A stretch of DNA of 64,000 bases, taken from the NCBI GenBank assembly GCA_005503215.1, contig SCNS01000006.1, forward strand, positions 1 through 64,000, written 5' to 3'. The notes below the pieces were generated by a model. It was not told where the DNA came from, did no database searches, and worked only from the letters and a program-made list of their open reading frames with translations. The DNA comes from Sphingomonadaceae bacterium 3R27C6. Lineage in GTDB: Bacteria > Pseudomonadota > Alphaproteobacteria > Sphingomonadales > Sphingomonadaceae. The position numbers and the translations under genes are program-made. Below are positions 50,797 through 57,891 of this stretch, piece by piece. Position 1 is the stretch's first letter. Every line of letters starts with the position of its first letter.

Positions 50797-53717
50797 TCCA
50801 TCCAAAACGCCTTTACGGCAAGCCCGGGAATATCGCCTATTATTACGGGGTCGGCGACTATTACGCGAAGGGCGACGACGAGCATTCCGAATGGGGAGGC
50901 AAGATCGCCGCCGACCTCGGGCTCGAAGGATCGGTCGACACCAAGATCTTCCGGGCTCTGCTGGCCGGCAAGGTGGGCGATCAGCAGCTCGGACGCCATC
51001 GCGGTGACGGGACACTTCAGCATCATCCGGCGTGGGACTTCCCGGTCAACGCGCCCAAGTCGGTCTCGATCATGGCGCTGGTCGCGGGTGACAAGCGGAT
51101 CATCGAGGCGCACGAGAAAGCCGTTGACGCGGCCGTTGGCTGGCTCGAAGATTATGCGCTGCTGCGGCGCCGCGTCAGCGGCAAGGAGATCCACGAAACC
51201 ACCGGCCGGCTGCTCTTCGCGCGCTTCACCGAACATTCCTCGCGCGAGCTCGACCCCCATCTCCATACCCATGTCGTCGTGCTCAACATGACCAACCGCG
51301 GACGCGGCGCGAAGATGGTCAGCCTCGAAACGCTGGCGATGTACACCGAACAGGTTACCGCGGGTCAGATCTACCGTAATGACCTTGCGCATCGGCTGCG
51401 CGAACTCGGCTACGAGATCGATTTCGATCCGCGCAAGGGCCTGTTCGACATCCGGGGCGTGCCCAAGGACCTCATGAAGGACATGTCGCAGCGGGCCGAG
51501 CAGATCGAGGCCCACGCGAAAGAACATGGAAACGAGGGGCAAGCGGCGCGTCGGGCTTCCTTCTATGCGACCCGCCGCGCTAAGGCGAAGATCGACCTCG
51601 AAACCCTGCACGCCCAGTGGGCGCAGCGCGCCGAGTGCCACGATCTGCGAGCCATCGTCGATAAGGCCCAGGAGCGCAATCCTGGAACCCTCGAGATTGA
51701 CCCGCCGACGGCGCGCCGTGCCGCGCTGTTCGGCCTTCGGCAGTCCGAGACGCGTGAAGCGGTCAACAACCTCGGGAGGATCGTTCGCACGGGGCTCGCA
51801 TCGCACGTCGGCGAGGTCAGGCTCCGGGACGTGCTCCCGCTGTACGAGGAGCATGAGGAGCGGCTGAAGCTGCTGAAGACCCATCGCCAGACCGGCGACC
51901 AGATACTGACCCGCGGCCGAACGTCGCTCCGGACCGCGCGGCTGGAGGTCGCGCTGTCGAGCCACTTGTCCCTCAGTCTCGGCGACACGGTACCGCTCGC
52001 GGACAAGGATCGCGTCGCGTCGACGCTGAAGGACTCGATCCTCAACAAGGATCAGCGCGGCGTGTTTTCGGAGCTCGCCCTCTCGAGCGATCGTGTGGTT
52101 GGCGTGCACGGCGTGGCAGGTTCGGGCAAGTCCACGCTCGTCAAGGATCTCAAGAAAGCCGCGGGGAGCGAGTGGACCTTCATCGCGATCGCCCCGACGT
52201 CGTCGGCGACCGGAAAGCTCGGCAACGATGCCGGCATCGAATCCCGAACGGTAGCGCTGCTCCTCGCGACCAGCCGCGACATTACGGATCGGCATGTCCT
52301 TGTCGTCGACGAGGCGGGGCAGCTCGGCAATCGACAGGCGCTCCGCCTTCTGCAGCTCAGCCACGACACCGGCGCCCGGATCATCCTGCTCGGCGATGAT
52401 AAGCAGACCGGCGCGATCGAGCAGGGCAAGGCCTTCTGGCTGATGCAGCAGCTCGGCCTCCCGACCAGCCATCTCAAGGTGGCGGTTCGTCACGAAACGC
52501 AAAGGGTGAAAGACGCGGTCGCCGCGGCGCGCGCCGGCGATTATGGACGTTCGCTCATGCACCTCGACAAGGTGGTGAGCGGCGGAGACAGCGAGCAACT
52601 GGCCAAGAGCATCGTCGCGGAATGGACGCGTCTGAAACCGGAGAGCCGGTCCAGGACCAATATCCTTGTTCTCGAAAACCGGAATCGGCAGCTCGTCAAC
52701 GCGATGATCCGCGACGTCCTCAAAAAGGAGGGCGTCGTGGCCGCCGAGGAAACGCGGCTCGCGGTTCTCACGCCTGCCGGCATGACCGATCAGGAAAAGC
52801 GATTTGCCCGCTTCTATTCCGGCGGCCAGGTGGTGACCTTCGCGCGCGATGACGCGGGTCTCGGCATCGCGAAAGGCGCCGAATACCGGGTGAACGGCGT
52901 GGCGCGCGACGCGCGCGGCCGGCAGGTCGTGACGCTGACCGACGAGAATGGCCGGACGATCCATTGGAATCCACGCGTTGGCCGCGCCGCGCAGGTCAAT
53001 GTGTTCGTCGAAGATCATCGCGAACTTGCCGCGGGCGACCGCATCCAGTGGCGGCTGAAGACGAAGGAAATCGATCTCAAAAATGCCGAGCGCGGCACGG
53101 TTGAGCGGATCGATGGCAGCGTCGCGACCATTCGCTGGGATCGGAAGGCCGAGCCGCAGGCCGTCGACCTGTCGGCCCATAGGACCTGGGACCATGGCTA
53201 TGCCGAGACCGTCTATTCGGCGCAGTCCAAGACCTATGATCGCGTCTATGTGATGGCGCCGCTGAACTCGGGGCTGGTCAACGGCCAGAATTATTACACC
53301 GCGATCACGCGGGCGCGGTTCGGCGTGAAGCTCTGGACCCAGGACGAAAAGAAACTGGTCGAGCAACTCCTCGATCGCTCCGGCGAAAAAACCTCATCGA
53401 TCGAAGGACTGGGACGGCTCCGGCAAGACAGCCTGAAGTCGCGCGCCGTGCGGCATGCCGACCGGCTCGAGCAGGCGCGCGAGGACATGTTGCGAAGCCG
53501 CGCCGAGCGCGCGGAGCGCAGGGCGATACGCGAGCGTGACGAGGTTTTCCGCCCGGTGAGCCTTGCCGAACTGATCGCTGGGCGCGCTCATCGTGCCGCC
53601 GACAGGCTCGACACCTTTCTGCGCGGCATTCTCGAACGCGGTGACCAGACCGATCCCGAGCAGGCGCCGTCCCGGCAACATGACCCCGAACCCTCCCGCC
53701 AAGGACACGACCGATGA
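50793..53717 (+). CDS. MobF-family relaxase-helicase (TrwC/TraA type)
   Basis: A 974-residue conjugative relaxase. Candidate nucleophilic tyrosines are Y16-Y18 and Y23-Y24 near the N-terminus (IAYYYGVGDYY), typical of the two-tyrosine MobF class. The HUH metal site is ELDPHLHTHVVVLN (about residue 158). The helicase half has GVAGSGKSTLV (Walker A, about 439) and LVVDEAGQLGN (Walker B). It would nick oriT, stay covalently attached to the strand and unwind it. At 974 residues it matches TrwC (966). The four-base overlaps on both sides show a coupled operon with the coupling protein and the Mrr-like gene. Confidence 0.9.
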   Translation: MIHPKRLYGKPGNIAYYYGVGDYYAKGDDEHSEWGGKIAADLGLEGSVDTKIFRALLAGKVGDQQLGRHRGDGTLQHHPAWDFPVNAPKSVSIMALVAGDKRIIEAHEKAVDAAVGWLEDYALLRRRVSGKEIHETTGRLLFARFTEHSSRELDPHLHTHVVVLNMTNRGRGAKMVSLETLAMYTEQVTAGQIYRNDLAHRLRELGYEIDFDPRKGLFDIRGVPKDLMKDMSQRAEQIEAHAKEHGNEGQAARRASFYATRRAKAKIDLETLHAQWAQRAECHDLRAIVDKAQERNPGTLEIDPPTARRAALFGLRQSETREAVNNLGRIVRTGLASHVGEVRLRDVLPLYEEHEERLKLLKTHRQTGDQILTRGRTSLRTARLEVALSSHLSLSLGDTVPLADKDRVASTLKDSILNKDQRGVFSELALSSDRVVGVHGVAGSGKSTLVKDLKKAAGSEWTFIAIAPTSSATGKLGNDAGIESRTVALLLATSRDITDRHVLVVDEAGQLGNRQALRLLQLSHDTGARIILLGDDKQTGAIEQGKAFWLMQQLGLPTSHLKVAVRHETQRVKDAVAAARAGDYGRSLMHLDKVVSGGDSEQLAKSIVAEWTRLKPESRSRTNILVLENRNRQLVNAMIRDVLKKEGVVAAEETRLAVLTPAGMTDQEKRFARFYSGGQVVTFARDDAGLGIAKGAEYRVNGVARDARGRQVVTLTDENGRTIHWNPRVGRAAQVNVFVEDHRELAAGDRIQWRLKTKEIDLKNAERGTVERIDGSVATIRWDRKAEPQAVDLSAHRTWDHGYAETVYSAQSKTYDRVYVMAPLNSGLVNGQNYYTAITRARFGVKLWTQDEKKLVEQLLDRSGEKTSSIEGLGRLRQDSLKSRAVRHADRLEQAREDMLRSRAERAERRAIRERDEVFRPVSLAELIAGRAHRAADRLDTFLRGILERGDQTDPEQAPSRQHDPEPSRQGHDR

Positions 53718-54286
53718 ACGATACCCTCCTCCTTTTGGCGGCCTTGGCCGTCGCCCTTATCATCCTGCTGCGGCTGGTCCCGCGGCTCCGTATGCCCGCA
53801 ACCCATCGTTGGCGAAGGCGGCAGGCGCGCATGATGTGCGCCGAACTACGCGGACGCGACCGCGACCAGCCGCGGGGCCTCATCTACGCGCGCCTTCGCG
53901 CCATGGATGCGCTGGCATTCGAGGAACTGGTAGTCGAGGCGTTCGAACAGAGCGGTCACCGCGTCGTTCGCAGTGCCCGTTACAGCGGCGACGGCGGGGT
54001 CGACGGCGAGGTCATCATCGACGGTGAGCGCATCCTGCTGCAGATGAAGCGTTATCGCAACGCCATCCGTCCGGACCATGTCCGTGCGTTCGCGGACGTC
54101 TGCTCCCGGCGGCGCGCCCGGGGTCTTTTTATCCATGCCGGCCGCACGGGCGATCTCAGCAGGACGGCGATCGCTGACTCGCCACACATCGAGATCGTCT
54201 CGGGCGATCGGCTGATCGACCTTCTGACGGGCGGACCCATTCTTTGCGGTCGGCGCCATCGGCGATCGGGGAGCGCGAAAATATGA
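53714..54286 (+). CDS. Membrane-anchored Mrr-like restriction endonuclease-fold protein
   Basis: A 190-residue protein with one N-terminal membrane helix (LLLLAALAVALIILLRLVPR, residues about 4-24). It also has a PD-(D/E)xK nuclease domain of the Mrr/restriction type: FEELVVEAFEQSGHRVVR, then GDGGVDGEVIID and ILLQMKRYR, carrying the catalytic Asp and QxK. Enzymes of this family cut DNA, often modified DNA. Its place in the transfer operon and its membrane anchor suggest it could act on DNA at the membrane, but this is inference. Confidence 0.75.
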   Translation: MNDTLLLLAALAVALIILLRLVPRLRMPATHRWRRRQARMMCAELRGRDRDQPRGLIYARLRAMDALAFEELVVEAFEQSGHRVVRSARYSGDGGVDGEVIIDGERILLQMKRYRNAIRPDHVRAFADVCSRRRARGLFIHAGRTGDLSRTAIADSPHIEIVSGDRLIDLLTGGPILCGRRHRRSGSAKI

Positions 54287-54795
54287 ACCGGGACACCCGT
54301 TGCCGCTTGATGGTGGGGGCAGGGCTGATCGTCCTGCTCGCGGCTGGGGTCATCGAAACCGCTGCGGCCGCGGGCCCCAAATCATCGGGGGAGGGCGAAG
54401 TCGCAGCCTGCATCCGAAAGGCCTCCAAGGGCAAGCCCTGGCTCGAACGCACCCTATGGGGATTGCGCGATCAGGAGGGCGGCTGGGTCGGCGCGGCCGT
54501 CCGCAACACCAACGGCAGCCACGATCTCGGACCGCTACAGGTGAACAGCTGGTGGGTACCGAAGATCGCAGCGCTGGTCGGGCGACCCGAGCCGCATGTT
54601 CGCTACTGGTTGCAGAACGATGCGTGTTTCAATGCCGAGGCGGCGCGCTGGATCTTTCTATCAGGGCTTGCTGTCACCGGCAATTATTGGAAGGCGATCG
54701 GCATCTACCACAGTCCGACCGACTGGAGGCAGGCTCGCTATGCGACGAGTGTCGCCGAACATCTCCGGAAGCGATACGGCGCCAAGATCTGGTAG
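54283..54795 (+). CDS. Secreted lytic transglycosylase (conjugation-type)
   Basis: A 170-residue periplasmic protein with an N-terminal signal (MVGAGLIVLLAAGVIETAAA). The SLT-like domain has the catalytic Glu in LWGLRDQEGGWVG, the NGSHDLGPLQVNSWW motif and AVTGNYWKAIGIYHSPT. Such enzymes open the cell wall for a conjugation channel (compare TrbN/IagB types). The start ATG overlaps the preceding stop. No further channel genes follow in this window. Confidence 0.8.
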   Translation: MNRDTRCRLMVGAGLIVLLAAGVIETAAAAGPKSSGEGEVAACIRKASKGKPWLERTLWGLRDQEGGWVGAAVRNTNGSHDLGPLQVNSWWVPKIAALVGRPEPHVRYWLQNDACFNAEAARWIFLSGLAVTGNYWKAIGIYHSPTDWRQARYATSVAEHLRKRYGAKIW

Positions 54796-54862
54796 CGGCT
54801 GCTACCACTGAGCTGCGATTAAAGCCAGGGACGGCTCGTTTGAGGCTCACCGCCGAACTCGC

Positions 54863-55648
54863 CTATTCGAACCACGGACCGCCAAGCGGATCGGCAAGTC
54901 GAGTTTTCGCGGTTTTGACGAGGCGCTGAACTCGGAGTCGATAGGAACCACTTTCCCTCCGCCATCGTTCCTGCGAGACGACTGAACCAAAGAAGGCCCG
55001 TGCCATTTCGTAGTGCGTGGCGCTCGCGGCGAGCGCGTCGGCCGTGCGCAGTTCTAGTATCCACCGAGCAGCTCGAGCCTCACTCGGCCTTAGCGAAGCA
55101 GGCATATCGCCGCGATTTGCTAGTGCAACGAGTTGCTGCAGAGCGGCTACCTTCGGTCCGGTGTCTTCCAAGCCGCCAATCTGATAATCTAAAAGCAGGG
55201 GGCCGCCAAGCAATGTACCGTCATGCAGGTCGAGCCTGATCGCCCACTGGCCATCCGAAATTAACCAATGCTCGGCATTGGTCTCACCTATCGCGACGGA
55301 CACGTACTCGGCAAAATCTCGCACATCGAACAAGTTGGTATCTGACGCGGCATTGTCGTCTCTCGCCTTACTACTAAGCACCTTCCGATCTAGCGCCGGC
55401 GTCCAGATTGGCCGAGCATGTGGCGTCGCGAGATTCGGATCTTCAAACCTTAGCAAACCGAAGGCTGACGATTTCGAGTGCTTACCAGTCTCCCGGTCTC
55501 GCCAGGCGACGCGGTATTGTGCACTGCGCCTCAGCCATTCCCATGCGAAGCTGCGCCGATCAGCAAATAAAAGTGCGGAATAGTCGTTGGCCGTAAGCCA
55601 ATCCGGCACAGCAAAAGCCGGGTCTGAATTGCCACCCAGCTCGCTCAC
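54863..55648 (-). CDS. DUF6499-DUF2285 fused protein (FseA-like ICE regulator)
   Basis: A 261-residue minus-strand protein starting at GTG 55648. The N-terminus DYSALLFADRRSFAWEWLRR, then SAQYRVAW is DUF6499. The C-terminus from about residue 145 (GGPLLLDYQIGGLEDTG, then GDMPASLRPSEARAARWILE, ATHYEMARAFFG and YRLRVQRLVKTAK) is DUF2285. In ICEMlSym-type elements these two parts are encoded in separate frames and joined by programmed frameshifting to make the excision activator FseA. Here they are one frame. No neighbour in the minus direction is seen. Confidence 0.72.
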   Translation of the reverse strand: MSELGGNSDPAFAVPDWLTANDYSALLFADRRSFAWEWLRRSAQYRVAWRDRETGKHSKSSAFGLLRFEDPNLATPHARPIWTPALDRKVLSSKARDDNAASDTNLFDVRDFAEYVSVAIGETNAEHWLISDGQWAIRLDLHDGTLLGGPLLLDYQIGGLEDTGPKVAALQQLVALANRGDMPASLRPSEARAARWILELRTADALAASATHYEMARAFFGSVVSQERWRRESGSYRLRVQRLVKTAKTRLADPLGGPWFE

Positions 55649-55873
55649 TCTGACGGTTCAGGATGTAATATTAGCGACCCCATACGACCCGGAGTAGCAC
55701 GCCAGACCGCATTGTCAGCCGAATGCGCTCGTTCGGCGCGGACAGAATGTCGATGTCTCTATGACGGCGACACATTTGCCGCGTCCCATCTCACGACACC
55801 CCCCTTCCTGCTATAGCGGACCGCGATATTGTCGTTCAATTGGAATGCCTTTCTTCGTCGGGGGAGGCGGGCC

Positions 55874-56443
55874 ATGCTCAAGTTGGTCGATCGGTCCAAT
55901 CGAACGCGTGAACATGTTGTGCTCCGGTCAATGTTCGAAGAACGAAAACGGGTTTTCGTCGACGAACTCGGATGGGATTTGCCGCTACTGGCCGGCCTCT
56001 ATGAGGTCGATCAGTTTGATGATGGGCACGCGACATATCTGATAGTCGCTGACCGAGATGACCGGCACCTCGCGTCAGCGCGTCTTCTGCAGACCACTAG
56101 GGTATCCTCGATCGAAACGCTTTACCCCGATCTGGTCGACGGTGGCGCGCCGAAAGGTCGCGATGTTGTCGAAATAACCCGCCTATTTTTGTCCTGCCGT
56201 GAAGACAGCGACCGATACCAGGAAGTTCGAGATCTGTTGCTTGCAGGCCTCGTCAACTTCGCGGTCCAAGCCGGCGTACAAACGTACACGACGGTGGCAT
56301 ATCCGGAGCATCGCTCGTTCATTGCTAATCTCGGCTGGACATGCAGGCAGTTAGGTCAGCCTCTGAGCCATGCAGGGCGTCAGGCTATAGCTTTGAGAAT
56401 CGAAACGGATGGCGCGACTCTGAAGCCCGCAGATTCTCATTAG
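55874..56443 (+). CDS. LuxI-type acyl-homoserine lactone synthase
   Basis: A 189-residue enzyme making acyl-homoserine lactone from SAM and an acyl carrier. From ATG 55874 the conserved residues fall on R24, F28 and W34 (RKRVFVDELGW), followed by D46/D49 (EVDQFDDGH), R71 in SARLLQTTR and EITRLFL with the Glu and Arg. This start also leaves GGGGGAGG as ribosome-binding site, better than TTG 55829. A perfect hairpin follows the gene. No luxR-type gene is in the window. Its position next to the FseA-like gene fits quorum-controlled element transfer. Confidence 0.85.
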   Translation: MLKLVDRSNRTREHVVLRSMFEERKRVFVDELGWDLPLLAGLYEVDQFDDGHATYLIVADRDDRHLASARLLQTTRVSSIETLYPDLVDGGAPKGRDVVEITRLFLSCREDSDRYQEVRDLLLAGLVNFAVQAGVQTYTTVAYPEHRSFIANLGWTCRQLGQPLSHAGRQAIALRIETDGATLKPADSH

Positions 56444-56477
56444 ATCCGTCGCGATTTCGACGGCCGCTTCATCAAAC

Positions 56478-56504
56478 GCTGCGCAGCACCCCCCTCTGCG
56501 CAGC
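56478..56504 (+). terminator. Perfect hairpin downstream of luxI
   Basis: GCTGCGCAG (56478-56486), loop CACCCCCCT, CTGCGCAGC (56496-56504). Placed 35 bases after the stop; it lacks a clear T-run, so it may be a weak or bidirectional terminator. Confidence 0.5.
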
Positions 56505-56849
56505 ATCCACCCCCTAAACGTGATCGAGCTGCAGACGCGCTAGCGCGACCAAATCTACAAATATAACCGAAACCGGATACAGTTCATCTTGCATCGATTG
56601 TAAATTAATTGAATATAATTTTCGCGCTTTATCAAGTGCGTGTGACCGGGTTCCGGTACGTATGTCCAGGCGTTTGCTAAAGGTTCCGGTGCGTGATCCC
56701 AACGCGCGTTTCCAATAGCTCGGTCACAATTTTTCTGTTCCAGTTTCTAGCCCGATTATAATTGGATTATAAAATAGTAATGGGCGTAGACGGGGCATAG
56801 CCTTCTCTCGCGACTCATTTCGGTCGCTTATTTGAGAAGGAGCAATGAG
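56505..56849 (+). promoter_or_regulatory. A+T-rich promoter region of the lasso operon
   Basis: No gene in this spacer. It is distinctly A+T-rich. Two direct repeats GGTTCCGGTACGT (56649-56661) and GGTTCCGGTGCGT (56682-56694) lie 33 bases apart, three helical turns, and could be an operator. TATAAT-like sequences occur around 56756-56772. GAAGGAG (56836-56842) is the ribosome-binding site of the first precursor. Confidence 0.5.
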
Positions 56850-56996
56850 ATGAAAAATCTGAATGCCAACGAGGACCTGATCGACCTCGGCGCCATCAGC
56901 CTCGAGACCCGCGGTCTCGAACCGATCGGCAAGCCGGACGTCGAACAGGGCGACCACTATCCCTTCGGCGGCGGCGCCATCAGCGCCGACGATTGA
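56850..56996 (+). CDS. Lasso-peptide precursor 1 (sphingopyxin-like)
   Basis: A 48-residue class II lasso precursor. The leader (residues 1-21, ends LETR) has the required Thr at position -2 and a conserved LIDLGAISLET recognition segment. The predicted 27-residue core begins GLEPIGKPD and ends GGGAISADD; the Gly1 amine would join the Asp9 side chain in a nine-residue ring. The first half of the core closely resembles sphingopyxin I of Sphingopyxis alaskensis as I remember it. The gene is too short for usual gene finders but has an ideal ribosome-binding site and is followed by a hairpin and a second precursor. Confidence 0.9.
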   Translation: MKNLNANEDLIDLGAISLETRGLEPIGKPDVEQGDHYPFGGGAISADD

Positions 56997-57003
56997 AAGC
57001 GTG

Positions 57004-57031
57004 CGGCGTGCCGCTTGCGGGCGGCACGCCG
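57004..57031 (+). promoter_or_regulatory. Perfect 11-bp hairpin after precursor 1
   Basis: CGGCGTGCCGC (57004-57014), loop TTGCGG, GCGGCACGCCG (57021-57031). No T-run; likely an mRNA-stabilising or attenuating element that allows more precursor than enzyme to be made. Confidence 0.7.
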
Positions 57032-57051
57032 ACTTTGGAAAGGTGAAAGCG

Positions 57052-57195
57052 ATGCAGGCCCTTCACAGCGACGATATTGTCGACCTTGGCGCGATCAGCA
57101 CAGAGACGCGCGGCCACGATCCGATCGGTTTCCCCGATGTCGAAACCGGCTGCTACTATCTTGTTGCCGCAATGGCGTTCAGCGCCGGCGATTGA
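57052..57195 (+). CDS. Lasso-peptide precursor 2 with an unusual Cys-containing core
   Basis: A 47-residue precursor starting at ATG 57052 (AAAGGTG upstream). The leader ends STETR with Thr at -2 and shares DLGAIS with precursor 1. The predicted core, 27 residues, begins GHDPIGFPD (ring closure again to Asp9), then has CYYLVAAMAFSAGD. The Cys at core position 14 and the hydrophobic tail are unusual for a class II lasso peptide, which normally has no Cys. Same enzymes presumably process both. Confidence 0.88.
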   Translation: MQALHSDDIVDLGAISTETRGHDPIGFPDVETGCYYLVAAMAFSAGD

Positions 57196-57202
57196 GGGCA
57201 GG

Positions 57203-57225
57203 GGCCGGTCGCGACGCGACCGGCC
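57203..57225 (+). promoter_or_regulatory. Perfect 10-bp hairpin after precursor 2
   Basis: GGCCGGTCGC (57203-57212), loop GAC, GCGACCGGCC (57216-57225). It precedes the B gene by 12 bases and repeats the hairpin placement seen after precursor 1. Confidence 0.7.
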
Positions 57226-57237
57226 TACCGTCAGAGA

Positions 57238-57891
57238 ATGGCAGACAACATGGACTTCGCGCTGCGCAGCGGTCTCCATCACCGGGAGGTCGATGGCGCT
57301 CATATCCTCTTCGACCTTACCGCGGATCGCTACAGCCTGCTGACTGGTGAGACCGCGGTGCGTTTTGAACGTTTTATTTCGGGTCGCGCTGCCGACACCG
57401 ATCATGCCGCGTTGTTCGCGCAAGACCTGATCGCGCCGCAAAGGGCGGATACTGCGACTGGCCGAGCGACGTTTACTGTTCCGGCGGTGAGCCTTGTCGA
57501 TGACGGGTTGCCCGACGGAGGATTGCCGGGGACGGCAGCGGCGTTGTGGCTGATGCATCGGGTCCGCGCTGACCTCCGCCGCCGCCGGCTCGCCTCGGTG
57601 CTGGAACGGCTGGGCAGGGCGAGGCCAGTTGCAACAGCATCGGACCGGGAAGTGTTGATCCGGGTCGCCGCCGAATTTCAGCGAGCCGGTCGGTTCATTT
57701 CGCTTCAGGAGCAATGTCTTGTTCGCGGGATCGCCATGACCGCCGCGCTGGGCCGTCGCGGAATTAGGGGATCGCTGGTCTTTGGTGTGACGATGCCGTT
57801 CGCGGCGCATTGCTGGGTTCAGGTCGGCGATCAGGTTCTCACCGATCCCCTCGACATCATCCGCCACTATCAACCGATTTTCATCATCTGA
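57238..57891 (+). CDS. Lasso B protein: RRE domain fused to leader peptidase
   Basis: A 217-residue protein joining a PqqD-like leader-recognition (RRE) domain (about residues 1-85; REVDGAHILFDLTADRYSLL) to a transglutaminase-like cysteine peptidase. The catalytic triad is Cys in SLQEQCLVRGI (about 159), His in FAAHCWVQV (about 190) and Asp in LTDPLD (about 202). It binds the precursor leader and removes it. In actinobacteria the two domains are separate genes (B1, B2); the fused form is usual in proteobacteria. Stop and next ATG share one base. Confidence 0.9.
   Translation: MADNMDFALRSGLHHREVDGAHILFDLTADRYSLLTGETAVRFERFISGRAADTDHAALFAQDLIAPQRADTATGRATFTVPAVSLVDDGLPDGGLPGTAAALWLMHRVRADLRRRRLASVLERLGRARPVATASDREVLIRVAAEFQRAGRFISLQEQCLVRGIAMTAALGRRGIRGSLVFGVTMPFAAHCWVQVGDQVLTDPLDIIRHYQPIFII

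Noticed and set aside
50349..53366. Antisense reading frame of about 1005 codons opposite TraD/relaxase
   Set aside because: It covers a clear MobF relaxase with all motifs; the antisense frame has Arg/Asp-rich shadow composition and no start signal.
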